Program-made: the position numbers and the translations under genes
Shown: positions 26,786 to 35,787 of the stretch, in pieces
Layout: each line of letters starts with the position of its first letter
Position numbering within the stretch: position 1 is the stretch's first letter
The notes under the pieces: model-generated
Databases searched by the model: none
Told to the model about the DNA's origin: nothing
What the model saw: only the letters and a program-made list of their open reading frames with translations
Source: CAWUIO01 sp963922455
GTDB lineage: Bacteria; Bacteroidota; Bacteroidia; Cytophagales; Microscillaceae
Length of the DNA stretch: 49,039 bases
Direction: 5' to 3'
Assembly (NCBI GenBank): GCA_963922455.1
Contig: CAWUIO010000046.1
Location: 1-49,039, forward strand

Positions 26786-28084
26786 TTGAATTTTTTTAAA
26801 AAATATACTAAGCGGATCAGCCAATTACAAGATCGAGGGGTTTTGAAAAATTTCTTGGCCCTGGGTTTAGTCCAGGCCACCAATTTTATATTGCCCTTGG
26901 TCTCCTTGCCCTATTTGATTCGGGTGATTGGTTTAGAAAAGTTTGGTGCCATAACCTTTGTGATGGCTTTGATGAGCTATCTGATGGTGATTACGGAGTA
27001 TGGCTTTGATATTACGGCCACCAAATTGGCTTCTAACCATCGTCATAACCGGGATGCCCTATCCCGGATTTTGGGAGATGTTTTGGTGACCAAAATTTTT
27101 CTGGCGGTGGTTTCCCTCCTCTTGATGATAGCCTTGGTAGAGTTTGTGCCCCATTTCAGGGAATACCGGCATTTGTTTTATATGAGTGCTCTATTGGTAG
27201 TAGGGCAAGTGTTTATCCCCAATTGGTTTTTTCAGGGGATCGAGCGGATGGAATACCTTACCTATATCAACCTGATTTCTCGGACGGTATTTGTCTTATT
27301 GATTTTTGTTTGTATTCGGGAGAAGAGCCATTACATTTATGTGCCTTTTATATACGGACTCCGGAATACCGTGCCGGGTTTGATCGGTTTTTATTATATG
27401 TATTTTAAGTTTGGGATTGCTATGCGCCTCTCAAGTGTGCGGGTAATACCCTATCAAATTAGAGAAGGCGGGCCTATCTTTTTCTCTTCTCTGCTGGTGA
27501 CGGTTTTTATGTACTCCAATATTTTGATATTGAGCTTTTTTGCCGATAAGCAGACCCTTGGGTTTTACAGCGCAGCCGAGAAGATCGTCATGATTGTGCG
27601 GCAATTGGTCTATGTGTTTTTCCAGGCTACGTATCCTACTGCTTGCCAGATCGGCTCGAGGAGCCATATTGCCTTGAGAGATTTCTTTAAGAGGTTGCAT
27701 CTCCCTTTTAGCCTAATGGCCTTGGTGGGGGCTTTTATATTTGCCAGCTTTTCGGATACCTTGATATGGCTTATTTCTGGGAAAGAAGCGCCTTATGCCA
27801 GCCAAATCTTGATGATCATCGCCTTTGTACCCTTTATTGCCGCCTTAAATATACCGGCCAACCAGACCTTATTGATTTATAATTTTAAGCGAGAGTATAC
27901 TTGGGTTTACTCTCTGGGAGCGATCTTGTATATTATTTTAGGGCTCATGCTTAGCTATCATCTCTCCGGGATAGGAACGGCATGGGCAATTTTAATCACA
28001 GAATTATTTATAACGCTATCTTTATACGGAGTTCTCGAGTTAAGAAAACCCCACCACTCCCTATTGAGAAAATTTAGTGATTGA
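26786..28084 (+). CDS. Polysaccharide flippase (Wzx-like, MATE/PST superfamily)
   Basis: This 432-residue protein has 12 predicted membrane helices. The N-terminal signature fits Wzx-type O-antigen translocases: FLALGLVQATNFILPLVSLP, YLIRVIGLEKFGAITFV, EYGFDITATK, then VFIPNWFFQGIERM. These proteins move lipid-linked oligosaccharide units across the inner membrane. The start is TTG at 26786; no ATG is available near the N-terminus. The TGA stop overlaps the next reading frame region (TTG at 28081, ATG at 28087), suggesting translational coupling. Confidence 0.87.
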   Translation: MNFFKKYTKRISQLQDRGVLKNFLALGLVQATNFILPLVSLPYLIRVIGLEKFGAITFVMALMSYLMVITEYGFDITATKLASNHRHNRDALSRILGDVLVTKIFLAVVSLLLMIALVEFVPHFREYRHLFYMSALLVVGQVFIPNWFFQGIERMEYLTYINLISRTVFVLLIFVCIREKSHYIYVPFIYGLRNTVPGLIGFYYMYFKFGIAMRLSSVRVIPYQIREGGPIFFSSLLVTVFMYSNILILSFFADKQTLGFYSAAEKIVMIVRQLVYVFFQATYPTACQIGSRSHIALRDFFKRLHLPFSLMALVGAFIFASFSDTLIWLISGKEAPYASQILMIIAFVPFIAALNIPANQTLLIYNFKREYTWVYSLGAILYIILGLMLSYHLSGIGTAWAILITELFITLSLYGVLELRKPHHSLLRKFSD

Positions 28085-28086
28085 GT

Positions 28087-28755
28087 ATGGAAAAGTTTTA
28101 CGTAAGTAAGGGTGATTTTTATTTTTCCGAAGCCCGGAACGACTTAATCTCTCTCATGCCTCAAAAGCCCGAAAACCGGGTTTTGGAAATAGGCTCCGGG
28201 AAGGGAGGGACGCTGATGAGCTTGAAAAACAATCAATTAGCCCAGGAGGTGGTTGGGGTAGAGCTTATGGAGATGGAAGATTCTTACCAACAAGCTCCCG
28301 AAATTGATAAGATGATCATTGGCGATATCGAGTCTATGGAGATTCCCTATCCCGAAAACTACTTTGATGTGATCTTATGTGGGGATGTTTTGGAGCACTT
28401 ACACGATCCTTGGGCCGTTTTGAAGAAGCTACATTCGCTCTTAAAACCAGGAGGAAAGGTAATCATCAGTTTACCGAATATTCGGGAGTTTAACGCCATG
28501 GTTAAGATCTTTGTCCGTGGTGACTTTACCTATACTGATTCCGGGACCTTTGATGAGACACACCTACGATTTTTTTGCAAAAGGAATATGAAAGCATTGG
28601 TGGAGTCATGTGGCCTAGACTTGGTTTCCATGCATACCAATCTGGAATTAAGGCCCGAAGCTTGGCGTCGGAAGATGATTAATCGTTTGAGTCTTGGCCT
28701 TTTTGAACAGTTTTTGGCTTTACAATATATTTTAGTGTCCCAAAAAAAAGTATAA
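28087..28755 (+). CDS. Class I SAM-dependent methyltransferase
   Basis: This is a soluble methyltransferase of about 222 residues with motif I VLEIGSGKGGT, an acidic motif II VVGVELME, motif IV YFDVILCGDVLEHLHDP and the post motif LLKPGGKVIISLPN. This is the Methyltransf_11/23 type common in surface polysaccharide loci, where such enzymes methylate sugars or terminate chains. A TTG at 28081 overlapping the flippase stop could give two more residues. The next gene begins directly at the base after its stop. Confidence 0.85.
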   Translation: MEKFYVSKGDFYFSEARNDLISLMPQKPENRVLEIGSGKGGTLMSLKNNQLAQEVVGVELMEMEDSYQQAPEIDKMIIGDIESMEIPYPENYFDVILCGDVLEHLHDPWAVLKKLHSLLKPGGKVIISLPNIREFNAMVKIFVRGDFTYTDSGTFDETHLRFFCKRNMKALVESCGLDLVSMHTNLELRPEAWRRKMINRLSLGLFEQFLALQYILVSQKKV

Positions 28756-29634
28756 TTGGTCAAGCCAGGCACACATAGTTTAGCCGGGTTGGTAGTCTTG
28801 TACTTCCCACCCAAATCATTAAAAGCCAATGTGTTAAGCTATTTGGAAGACTTAGATGCTTGCTATGTACTAGATAACTCTCCGGAGAGTCAAGCCCACC
28901 TGATTCAAGATTTAATACAAAAGTATCCTGTTCATTATCAGCACTTTCCGGAAAATATAGGAGTGGCTAGGGCCCTCAATGAAGGGGCTCGTTGGGCCCT
29001 GGGCAAGGGATATGATTACTTGCTCACCATGGACCAAGACTCTGCTTTTCCGCCCGGTTGCTTGGCCCGTATGAGCAAACAACTACCCTCCATTCAGGAC
29101 AGTCCTTGGGGTATTTTGGCACCGGTGGTAGATAGTATGGAGGAAGATCCGGTTTTCAAACCGGAAAAGGATAAAATCAGAGAAGTCCCCTGGCTTATTA
29201 CCTCAGGAAATATACTTAACTTGGAGGCTTATCAGACGTGTGGCCCCTTTGAAGATGACTTGTTTATTGATCATATTGACCATGAGTTTAGTCTCCGTCT
29301 CCGCCAGGCAGGATTTAAGTTGGGGATTTTACCCGAAGGGAAGTTATTGCACCAATTGGGAGATAGTAAGCAGATACGATGGGGAAATACAAGGCTTTTG
29401 AGCTTTTCTAGTCACAGCCCCCTGCGCCGATATTATATGATACGGAATGGCTTGTGGGTTGCTCGAAAATACCGAAAAGACTTCCCGGAGTTTATGAAAT
29501 TAAACCGACGCTTGATTGCCCAGGAAATTTTTAAAGTTTTATTTCTGGAAAAAAATAAATGGAAGCAAGTCCGCATGATCTACCGGGGTTATCAGGACTA
29601 TTTAAAAAACCGCTTGGGTAAATACCTAGCATAG
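28756..29634 (+). CDS. Family-2 glycosyltransferase (rhamnosyltransferase-like)
   Basis: This 292-residue GT-A enzyme has VVLYFPP at the N-terminus, the acceptor-side NIGVARALNEGARWA, LTMDQDSAFPPG (DxD at the metal site) and DDLFIDHIDHEFSLRLRQAGF, an arrangement typical of WbbL/RfbN-type rhamnosyltransferases. The donor sugar is inferred only. The start codon is TTG at 28756, immediately after the methyltransferase stop codon. Confidence 0.83.
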   Translation: MVKPGTHSLAGLVVLYFPPKSLKANVLSYLEDLDACYVLDNSPESQAHLIQDLIQKYPVHYQHFPENIGVARALNEGARWALGKGYDYLLTMDQDSAFPPGCLARMSKQLPSIQDSPWGILAPVVDSMEEDPVFKPEKDKIREVPWLITSGNILNLEAYQTCGPFEDDLFIDHIDHEFSLRLRQAGFKLGILPEGKLLHQLGDSKQIRWGNTRLLSFSSHSPLRRYYMIRNGLWVARKYRKDFPEFMKLNRRLIAQEIFKVLFLEKNKWKQVRMIYRGYQDYLKNRLGKYLA

Positions 29635-29671
29635 TCGCTTCGGATACTTAAGCCGATGTAATATTATTAAT

Positions 29672-30874
29672 ATGGCCAATTCGCTCACAGTACCTACCGC
29701 CAACACCTGGTTATTACGATTCTTCTTTGGGGTCGTATTAATGGAGCTCTTTTTGGGAGGAGGGGGGCGTTTGATAGATGTAGGGATACTGAGCCCCCGG
29801 ATGTACTTATTTTTTCTGAGTATGGGCTTGGCCTTGTTAATTTTATTTGTGTATCCCTTCCTAAGCCGAAGCGTTTTAATCCTCACAGCGGCTTTTACCT
29901 TTTTATTGGTGATGTCTAGTATACTCGGTTTATTTAGAGGGCTGAGTGTGTCAGAGATTTTTGCTTCAGATATTAAACCCCTTCTCTTTTTTTATATCAT
30001 TCTGTTCTTGGATATCAATATCCGAAATATTTCAGGAGTGCATCAAGTAAGCCGTCTCATTCGGACGGCGGCCTTTATTTTGGCTCTGCTGTACTTACCG
30101 ATTTTTGTATTGCTTAATGCAAAAGTTATAAATTTTCAATGGCTCTGGCAGATTACCTACGATACAGAGGAGTTTTTCTTCCGGGATGATGTGGCATTTT
30201 TGTATAAAGGCTTTGTTTACCTAGCTATTGGGTTCTTTTTCTTGCTCCGAAGTCCTTACCCAGGGCATCAATGGATGAAAAGGATTATTGTTTTAGCCTT
30301 GTTTTTGACCTTAACCCGCGGGTTTATCGTGGCTTGGGCATTGGTATATGTGGTTTATTTACTTTTATTCGGACGAAAAAAAATCTTAGTATTCATATTG
30401 GTAGCCGCGATTCCCGTGATGGCTTTGTACTACTGGCAGTTTGTAAACCAGTATTTGAGTGATAAGATGGAATCGGATAATAAACGGATAGAACAGATCC
30501 AGGAAGTATTTGAAATGCTTACCCCTGCTTCTATTTTATGGGGGCACGGATACGGGGTAGGGACAGCTAACGTGGAAATGCATTTTGAGATTGTCTATTT
30601 AGAAATTCTCCACAAACAAGGCTTGGTTGGTCTATCCTTTTGGATCTTTCTGTTTTTAGGGATCTCTTTCTTATTTGCCAAAGCGGTACAGCAAGGTAAC
30701 CTGGAATGGGCCTTGCCTTATTGGCTAGCTACCTTATTTATATACGTCGAGTCCTTTACAAATCCCTTTATTTTGAGCCCATTAGGGATGGTGGTCCCGC
30801 TAATTTCTTGGGTTTGTTTGAGAGTATTGAGTAAAAAAGACTATGGAAGTATCCGTATGTATGGCTACGCATAA
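29672..30874 (+). CDS. O-antigen polymerase-like membrane protein (Wzy-like)
   Basis: This 400-residue protein has about ten to eleven hydrophobic helices and a larger loop before the last helices (about 255-310) with WGHGYGVGT and EIVYLEILHKQGLVGL, a pattern of Wzy/O-antigen-ligase superfamily proteins. It probably joins repeat units on the periplasmic side. Its last 32 bases overlap the following glycosyltransferase gene, so the two are translated together. Wzy and ligase are hard to tell apart by eye; the other candidate is at 31553. Confidence 0.72.
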   Translation: MANSLTVPTANTWLLRFFFGVVLMELFLGGGGRLIDVGILSPRMYLFFLSMGLALLILFVYPFLSRSVLILTAAFTFLLVMSSILGLFRGLSVSEIFASDIKPLLFFYIILFLDINIRNISGVHQVSRLIRTAAFILALLYLPIFVLLNAKVINFQWLWQITYDTEEFFFRDDVAFLYKGFVYLAIGFFFLLRSPYPGHQWMKRIIVLALFLTLTRGFIVAWALVYVVYLLLFGRKKILVFILVAAIPVMALYYWQFVNQYLSDKMESDNKRIEQIQEVFEMLTPASILWGHGYGVGTANVEMHFEIVYLEILHKQGLVGLSFWIFLFLGISFLFAKAVQQGNLEWALPYWLATLFIYVESFTNPFILSPLGMVVPLISWVCLRVLSKKDYGSIRMYGYA

Positions 30875-31553
30875 TGGCGAGCCTTATATTCAACGCCAAG
30901 TGGATTCGATCCTGGTACAGCTAGGCGAAAACGATGAATTAATCATCTCAGATGATTCTTCAAGCGACGAGACTTTGACGCTCCTTCGGAGTTATGGAGA
31001 TCCTCGTATTCGTCTATTTGCAGATAATACATTTTATAATCCAACCCTCAATTTTGCCAATGCCTTAAAAGAAGCCCAGGGGGACTTTATTTTCTTGGCC
31101 GATCAAGATGACTACTGGCACCCTAATAAGATCGCTACTCAAAAAGAATATCTTAAAAACAGTGATTTGGTAGTTTGCGATTGTCGTGTGGTGGATGGGG
31201 AAGGGCAAACTATTCACGATTCTTATTTTGATTACATCAAAGCCAACACGGGCTTTTGGACAAACTTTTTACGGAACCGCTACATCGGCTGTTGCATGGC
31301 TTTTAAGAAAAGTTTGTTGTCTCATATCTTACCCATACCTTCTGAAGAACTGATGCACGATTGGTGGATAGCCCTGGTGGCCGAAGTATATGGGGAGGTG
31401 CGTTTATGTCCGGAACCCTTAATGGACTTCATTCGTCACGGGAAAAACTTTTCCAATTCAGGGTTTAAAAGTACCCGTAGTTTATCTCAAAAACTCAAAA
31501 TCAGGAAAGACCTTCTCCAAGCGGTAATCCAGCGAAAATATCTAGGTTATTGA
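30843..31553 (+). CDS. Family-2 glycosyltransferase
   Basis: This 236-residue GT-A enzyme starts MEVSVCMATHNGEPYIQRQ and has ELIISDDSSSDETL, FLADQDDYWHPNK (DxD at the metal site), CDCRVVDGEG, then YIGCCMAFKKSL and MHDWWIALVAE. It resembles small rhamnosyl- or galactosyltransferases of O-antigen clusters. The gene starts 32 bases inside the preceding polymerase gene, and its TGA stop shares its last base with the next ATG. Confidence 0.87.
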   Translation: MEVSVCMATHNGEPYIQRQVDSILVQLGENDELIISDDSSSDETLTLLRSYGDPRIRLFADNTFYNPTLNFANALKEAQGDFIFLADQDDYWHPNKIATQKEYLKNSDLVVCDCRVVDGEGQTIHDSYFDYIKANTGFWTNFLRNRYIGCCMAFKKSLLSHILPIPSEELMHDWWIALVAEVYGEVRLCPEPLMDFIRHGKNFSNSGFKSTRSLSQKLKIRKDLLQAVIQRKYLGY

Positions 31554-32833
31554 TGGAGCAGGCGAATACCTTGACTATGCAGGAAAACATAAAGAAATAT
31601 GGTCCGGAGGTATTGCTTATCGGCTTTATATTACTCATACCCTTTCATATCCGGGCGAGTAACCTGATGCTGCTTGCTTGGTTTGCAAGCCTGCTTTTTG
31701 TAGGAGACCTGAAACAAAGGTGGGAGCGATTGGCCTCCAAGCGATTATTTTATTTGTATATCGGTTTTTTTGGCTTGCACTTGTTTGGGATGCTATACAC
31801 CGAAGACTGGGCCCGGGGCGTGATCGACCTAGATAAGAAATTAGTAATTTTCTTTTTTCCTTTTGCCTTACTCTCCGAAGAAATTAAGCCCCACATATTC
31901 AAACTAAGACTCTACGCTTTTTGGGCATCCTTGGTAGCCTTGATTGGGGTATTACTATGGTTTAACTATGGCATGTTTTTCAATTTTAGTGGTGATATTA
32001 ATGATTTGGCGTTCCGGGAAGCGATGACCGAGACCCCCTGGGTAAAAGTAGGCCACGTTTACTTGGGGCTCTTTTTGACTTGGACCATCATCATGATTCT
32101 CGCTATTTTTCTCAAATTGTTCCCCCTTCCCTTTAGTAAGCTGGAAAAAGCCTGTTTGTTCTTTTTGGCCTTGCTTATGATTTTTACGCTGGTAAAGATT
32201 TCGGCCAGGATGGCTATTTTAAGCTTATTATGCGTGGGTTTGGCGATGGTTTTGGTGGCCCTTACCCAACTACGGCACAAGGGATATGCCCTGGGCCTTT
32301 TGCTGGGACTGCTTCTTTTTGGGGCCCTCTTAGGGCAAAGCAAAAGAGTACGTTTTATGCTGGAGAACTCTTTCCCTACAGAAATTCGCTATGATAGCCC
32401 ATACTGGTACGATTGGACTAGTGGAAGCACGATACGGATGGCCATTTGGAATTCGGCTTGGCAGACATTCACTTGGGAAAGTGCTGTATTGGGAACGGGT
32501 ACGGGCTCGCCCCGGGGGCGTTTGAGAAAGGGCTACGAAAAAATGAATTTCAAATTTGCCTTAGAGAAAAGCTTCAATGCCCATAATCAATTCTTAGAAA
32601 CCTATTTAGGCCTAGGGTTGATAGGCTTGGCCTATTGGTTGGCTTGTTTTTTTATACCGGTATACCAAGCTTTTAGATATCAATACTATCTTTTATTTTT
32701 CTTTTTATTACTTTTCTTTCTGTCCGGTTTGACCGAATCGGTATTGACCCGGCAAAAGGGCGTAGTGTTCTATGCTTTTTGGAATTCCTTATTAACCGCT
32801 CAAATGCTTAAACCAAGAGGGCCAAGTTCCTAA
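31553..32833 (+). CDS. O-antigen ligase/polymerase-family membrane protein
   Basis: This protein of about 426 residues has around ten membrane helices. The large periplasmic loop before the last helices contains SGSTIRMAIWNSAWQTF, GTGTGSPRGRLRKGY and FNAHNQFLETYLGLGLIGL; the R...W, G-x-G and HN-x-FL elements are the Wzy_C (O-antigen ligase) signature. It therefore looks more like a WaaL-type ligase than the protein at 29672, although the polymerase role is also possible. The ATG at 31553 overlaps the stop of the preceding gene in the form TGATG. Confidence 0.8.
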   Translation: MEQANTLTMQENIKKYGPEVLLIGFILLIPFHIRASNLMLLAWFASLLFVGDLKQRWERLASKRLFYLYIGFFGLHLFGMLYTEDWARGVIDLDKKLVIFFFPFALLSEEIKPHIFKLRLYAFWASLVALIGVLLWFNYGMFFNFSGDINDLAFREAMTETPWVKVGHVYLGLFLTWTIIMILAIFLKLFPLPFSKLEKACLFFLALLMIFTLVKISARMAILSLLCVGLAMVLVALTQLRHKGYALGLLLGLLLFGALLGQSKRVRFMLENSFPTEIRYDSPYWYDWTSGSTIRMAIWNSAWQTFTWESAVLGTGTGSPRGRLRKGYEKMNFKFALEKSFNAHNQFLETYLGLGLIGLAYWLACFFIPVYQAFRYQYYLLFFFLLLFFLSGLTESVLTRQKGVVFYAFWNSLLTAQMLKPRGPSS

Positions 32834-32841
32834 GCATCCGG

Positions 32842-32849
32842 TATGTTTG
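32842..32849 (+). promoter_or_regulatory. Bacteroidota-type promoter TATGTTTG inside the locus
   Basis: TATGTTTG is an exact TAnnTTTG match 33 bases before the ATG at 32883, so the last glycosyltransferase gene may be transcribed separately. Confidence 0.45.
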
Positions 32850-32882
32850 AACAATTAAAATTACGATAGAGCTCCCAAACTT

Positions 32883-33740
32883 ATGGATTCATTAGACTTA
32901 AGTGCATCATTAGTAACCTATTCCAATGCTCCGGAGGACCTCAGCCAAGCCCGAGATTGCTTTTTAAATACGGACCTTCGGGTTCGCTTGTCGGTTTGGG
33001 ACAATAGCCCCGACACCCGTTTGGCCTCCTTATTTGATGATCCGCGAATATTGTATGAGTCTTGTCCCGACAATCTTGGCTTTGGTCAGGGACATAACCA
33101 CGCGATGGGCAAAGTCTGGCAACAAAGCCAATACCATTTGATTTTAAATCCAGATGTACAATTTGAGCCAGGAACCCTTGAAAAGCTCTTGGCCTACATG
33201 GAAGCCCATCCCGAGGTAGGCGGCATTGCTCCCCGCATAGTCTACCCTGATGGAAGCTTACAGTATTCTTGTCGTTTGATTCCTACGCCTTGGGAGATGT
33301 TTATGCGTCGTTTACCAGGAATGGACAGGTTTTTCCGGGAGCGGATGCACCGGCACGAGTTACGGTTTACAGGGTATAACAAAACCATGGAAGTGCCTTT
33401 TTTATTGGGTTGCTTTTTATTGGTTCGCTCCAAAATTTTGCGCACTTTGGGAGGGTTTGACCCGCGCTTCTTTATGTACATGGAAGACCTGGACTTGTGT
33501 CGCCGTATTTCTCGGGATCATCCTCTAATTTATTACCCTGAGGCAGAGGTATGCCATGCCTATGCCCGGGGATCGGCCAAAAAACTGAAGCTGTTTCGGT
33601 ATCATTTTTACTCGATGAGCCAGTATTTTCAAAAGTGGGGCTGGTTTTTTGATGTGGAAAGAAACCAGATCAATGCCCGGGCCTTAGAAAAACTCAATTC
33701 CCAAACTGAAGCATCATCGCCTATCGAGTTAGAAAATTAG
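32883..33740 (+). CDS. Family-2 glycosyltransferase (rhamnosyltransferase-like)
   Basis: This is a 285-residue GT-A enzyme with LVTYSNAPEDL, WDNSPDTR, CPDNLGFGQGHNHAM, LILNPDVQFEPGTL (DxD-type N-P-D), APRIVYPDGSLQYSCR and FDPRFFMYMEDLDLCRRI. This is the WbbL-like rhamnosyltransferase pattern. It has no membrane helix. Its TAG stop codon overlaps repeat G by one base, so the repeat begins exactly where the gene ends. Confidence 0.87.
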   Translation: MDSLDLSASLVTYSNAPEDLSQARDCFLNTDLRVRLSVWDNSPDTRLASLFDDPRILYESCPDNLGFGQGHNHAMGKVWQQSQYHLILNPDVQFEPGTLEKLLAYMEAHPEVGGIAPRIVYPDGSLQYSCRLIPTPWEMFMRRLPGMDRFFRERMHRHELRFTGYNKTMEVPFLLGCFLLVRSKILRTLGGFDPRFFMYMEDLDLCRRISRDHPLIYYPEAEVCHAYARGSAKKLKLFRYHFYSMSQYFQKWGWFFDVERNQINARALEKLNSQTEASSPIELEN

Positions 33741-33872
33741 GGGCTGCCCCCGGCTTTATCCTTCTATGTAACAATTGCAAAGTAGCTATCTAGCCGGGGT
33801 CGGGCTTTCGCTACTCGCTGCCTTTCCCCGCAGGGCCATACGAGCTCAAACAGGCCGCTCTATCCCTCAGCC
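33740..33872 (-). repeat. Structured intergenic repeat, copy G (starts on the stop codon of the upstream gene)
   Basis: This 133-bp copy points against the flanking genes. The closing stem is GGCTG/CAGCC. The internal stem is a perfect 8-bp CCCCGGCT (33748-33755) with AGCCGGGG (33792-33799), with a 36-base AT-rich loop. Its outermost G is the last base of the TAG stop of the glycosyltransferase gene. Confidence 0.93.
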
Positions 33873-34302
33873 ATTTTCAAAATCAACCATTCATCCGCGT
33901 TCACCTCATAATTTACCGAAAATTGGGACTTTTTTAAAGGAGAGGAGTCTATCCTATACACGAAACCCATCTCAAAAAACGGAAAGAGAGGCCTTCTAAC
34001 CTAGCTGGGGTTTTATTTCATTATACAAGCAAAAAGAGCTTGTGAAATACAAAACTTATTTCGTGAACCACGTATAACTAATGAGAAAAACTGCCACAGA
34101 CTGGACGGATAGAGGTAAACTTAAGAAAACTAAAAAGCCATCAAAATAGTACGGATGTGCTAGACTATATTGGATTAGTACAACTCGATAAGGCTTAAGT
34201 TTAGTAGTTTTACGAGTACTTAAAGAGTCTTGTTAATGACTATGCTTTAACACATTTTTTTCATTTTTTTTACGTTACAATACAAGAAAATAACCGAGCG
34301 GT
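33873..34302. other. AT-rich intergenic region before the initiating transferase gene
   Basis: These 430 bases carry no gene that I can support. No exact TAnnTTTG element was found close to the ATG at 34303. A T-rich stretch (34254-34271) precedes the start by about 32 bases. A long untranslated leader is possible. Confidence 0.4.
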
Positions 34303-35685
34303 ATGACTGGCAGGTATTCCATTTTTCTTAGACCAATCATTTTGCTGGGTGACCAGATAGCCCTTAACCTAGCATTTTTTATTGCCTTTTGGCTCAAGAT
34401 AGGACCCGAAACGGATTATCATATTCCGGGGCCCTACATATGGCTATTACTCTATCTAAACGTGCAATGGCTCGTTTTATCCCTTCTTTTAGAGAATTAT
34501 GACCTATCGCGCCTTATCACATACCGGCGCTCAGCTAGGCAGATCCTACAATCTATCTTGTTACATTTCTTTTCGCTTACGGTGATCTTAGTTTTTATCA
34601 AAACGACCTACTTTTCTAGGGTTCATATTGTATTAAATTACTCGCTCTTTAGTTTTTATATTATTTTATGGAGAAGTTCCTTAATTTACCTTCTCCGTAT
34701 ATATCGTAAAAAAGGGTATAATTATCGAACCTATGTAGTAGCTGGTTATGGCGATTTATCCAATATATTGGTCAATTTTCTAAATCGTCACCCGGAGTAT
34801 GGGTATCACTTCAAAGGTTTTTTTGATAATAGCGTAAAGGGTAAGGATATTGTAGGAGAATTATCAGAGATAGAAAAATATGCGCTGGAAAGTGAGATAG
34901 ATGAGGTCTATTGCTTGCTACCCAGTTTGGATAATTTCTTCGTGAAGAAATTAACCCAATTTGCCGATAATAATTTAATCCGGGTGAAACTCATTCCCGG
35001 ATTTCACGAAAGTATAGAAAATGGACTTAAGGTAGAGAGTTACGGGGAGATACCCATCATTCTAAACCGAAAAGAGCCATTAGAAAAATCCTTCAACCAG
35101 AACATCAAACGAGCGTTTGACATCGTTTTCTCCTTACTCGTAATCCTGGGAGTGCTTTCTTGGCTTGTGCCACTAATTTCGCTCTTAATAAAAATCACTT
35201 CTCCGGGGCCGATCTTTTTCTTACAGAAGCGTTCCGGTAAAAACGGGAAAGTTTTCTGGTGCTACAAATTCCGCACGATGCGGGTGCAGAAGCAAGGGCA
35301 AGACCAGCAAGCGTGCCGAAATGATAAACGGATTACCGGTTTGGGAAAAATATTACGTCGGACCAACTTAGATGAACTACCTCAATTTTTCAACGTGTTA
35401 TTTGGAGAAATGTCGGTAGTAGGTCCTCGGCCCCATATGCTGGAGCATACTCGTCATTATTCACATTTGGTAGACAAATACATGGTGAGGCATTTAATCA
35501 AACCCGGTATAACCGGCTTGGCCCAGGTTAAGGGATTTCGGGGAGAAACTAAGGATATTCGTTTGATGATAAACCGGATCCGTATGGATATCTTCTACGT
35601 GGAACACTGGAATTTTCTTTTGGATTTGAAAATTATCTTACTAACGGTAATTAAAATGATAAAAGGAGACAAGAATGCATTTTGA
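34303..35685 (+). CDS. Undecaprenyl-phosphate sugar phosphotransferase (WcaJ/WbaP-type)
   Basis: This 460-residue enzyme should start repeat-unit synthesis by moving a hexose-1-phosphate to undecaprenyl phosphate at the inner membrane. It has four N-terminal membrane helices (1-125), a CoA-binding-like middle domain (about 145-250, with VVAGYGDLSN), a re-entrant helix (about 275-300), and a C-terminal sugar-transferase domain: KRSGKNGKVFWCYKFRTM, LRRTNLDELPQFFNVLFGEM, SVVGPRP and KPGITGLAQVKGFRGET. The length is normal for the family. It is followed after 102 bases by a second, unrelated type of initiating enzyme. Confidence 0.92.
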   Translation: MTGRYSIFLRPIILLGDQIALNLAFFIAFWLKIGPETDYHIPGPYIWLLLYLNVQWLVLSLLLENYDLSRLITYRRSARQILQSILLHFFSLTVILVFIKTTYFSRVHIVLNYSLFSFYIILWRSSLIYLLRIYRKKGYNYRTYVVAGYGDLSNILVNFLNRHPEYGYHFKGFFDNSVKGKDIVGELSEIEKYALESEIDEVYCLLPSLDNFFVKKLTQFADNNLIRVKLIPGFHESIENGLKVESYGEIPIILNRKEPLEKSFNQNIKRAFDIVFSLLVILGVLSWLVPLISLLIKITSPGPIFFLQKRSGKNGKVFWCYKFRTMRVQKQGQDQQACRNDKRITGLGKILRRTNLDELPQFFNVLFGEMSVVGPRPHMLEHTRHYSHLVDKYMVRHLIKPGITGLAQVKGFRGETKDIRLMINRIRMDIFYVEHWNFLLDLKIILLTVIKMIKGDKNAF

Positions 35686-35752
35686 TACTCGTTATGCTTA
35701 AGCGTTCCGAGGGATTATATTACACGGCTCCACCGGATGTTTATTTAAGTAC

Positions 35753-35760
35753 TATATTTG
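35753..35760 (+). promoter_or_regulatory. Bacteroidota-type promoter TATATTTG before the WecA-like gene
   Basis: TATATTTG is an exact TAnnTTTG match 27 bases before the ATG at 35788. It implies independent transcription of the second initiating transferase. Confidence 0.6.
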
Positions 35761-35787
35761 TCGCCGTAATCAGCAAAACTAACAGGT

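Noticed and set aside
33775..33999. 74-codon plus-strand frame
   Set aside because: It translates repeat G and ends in AT-rich sequence with no family character.
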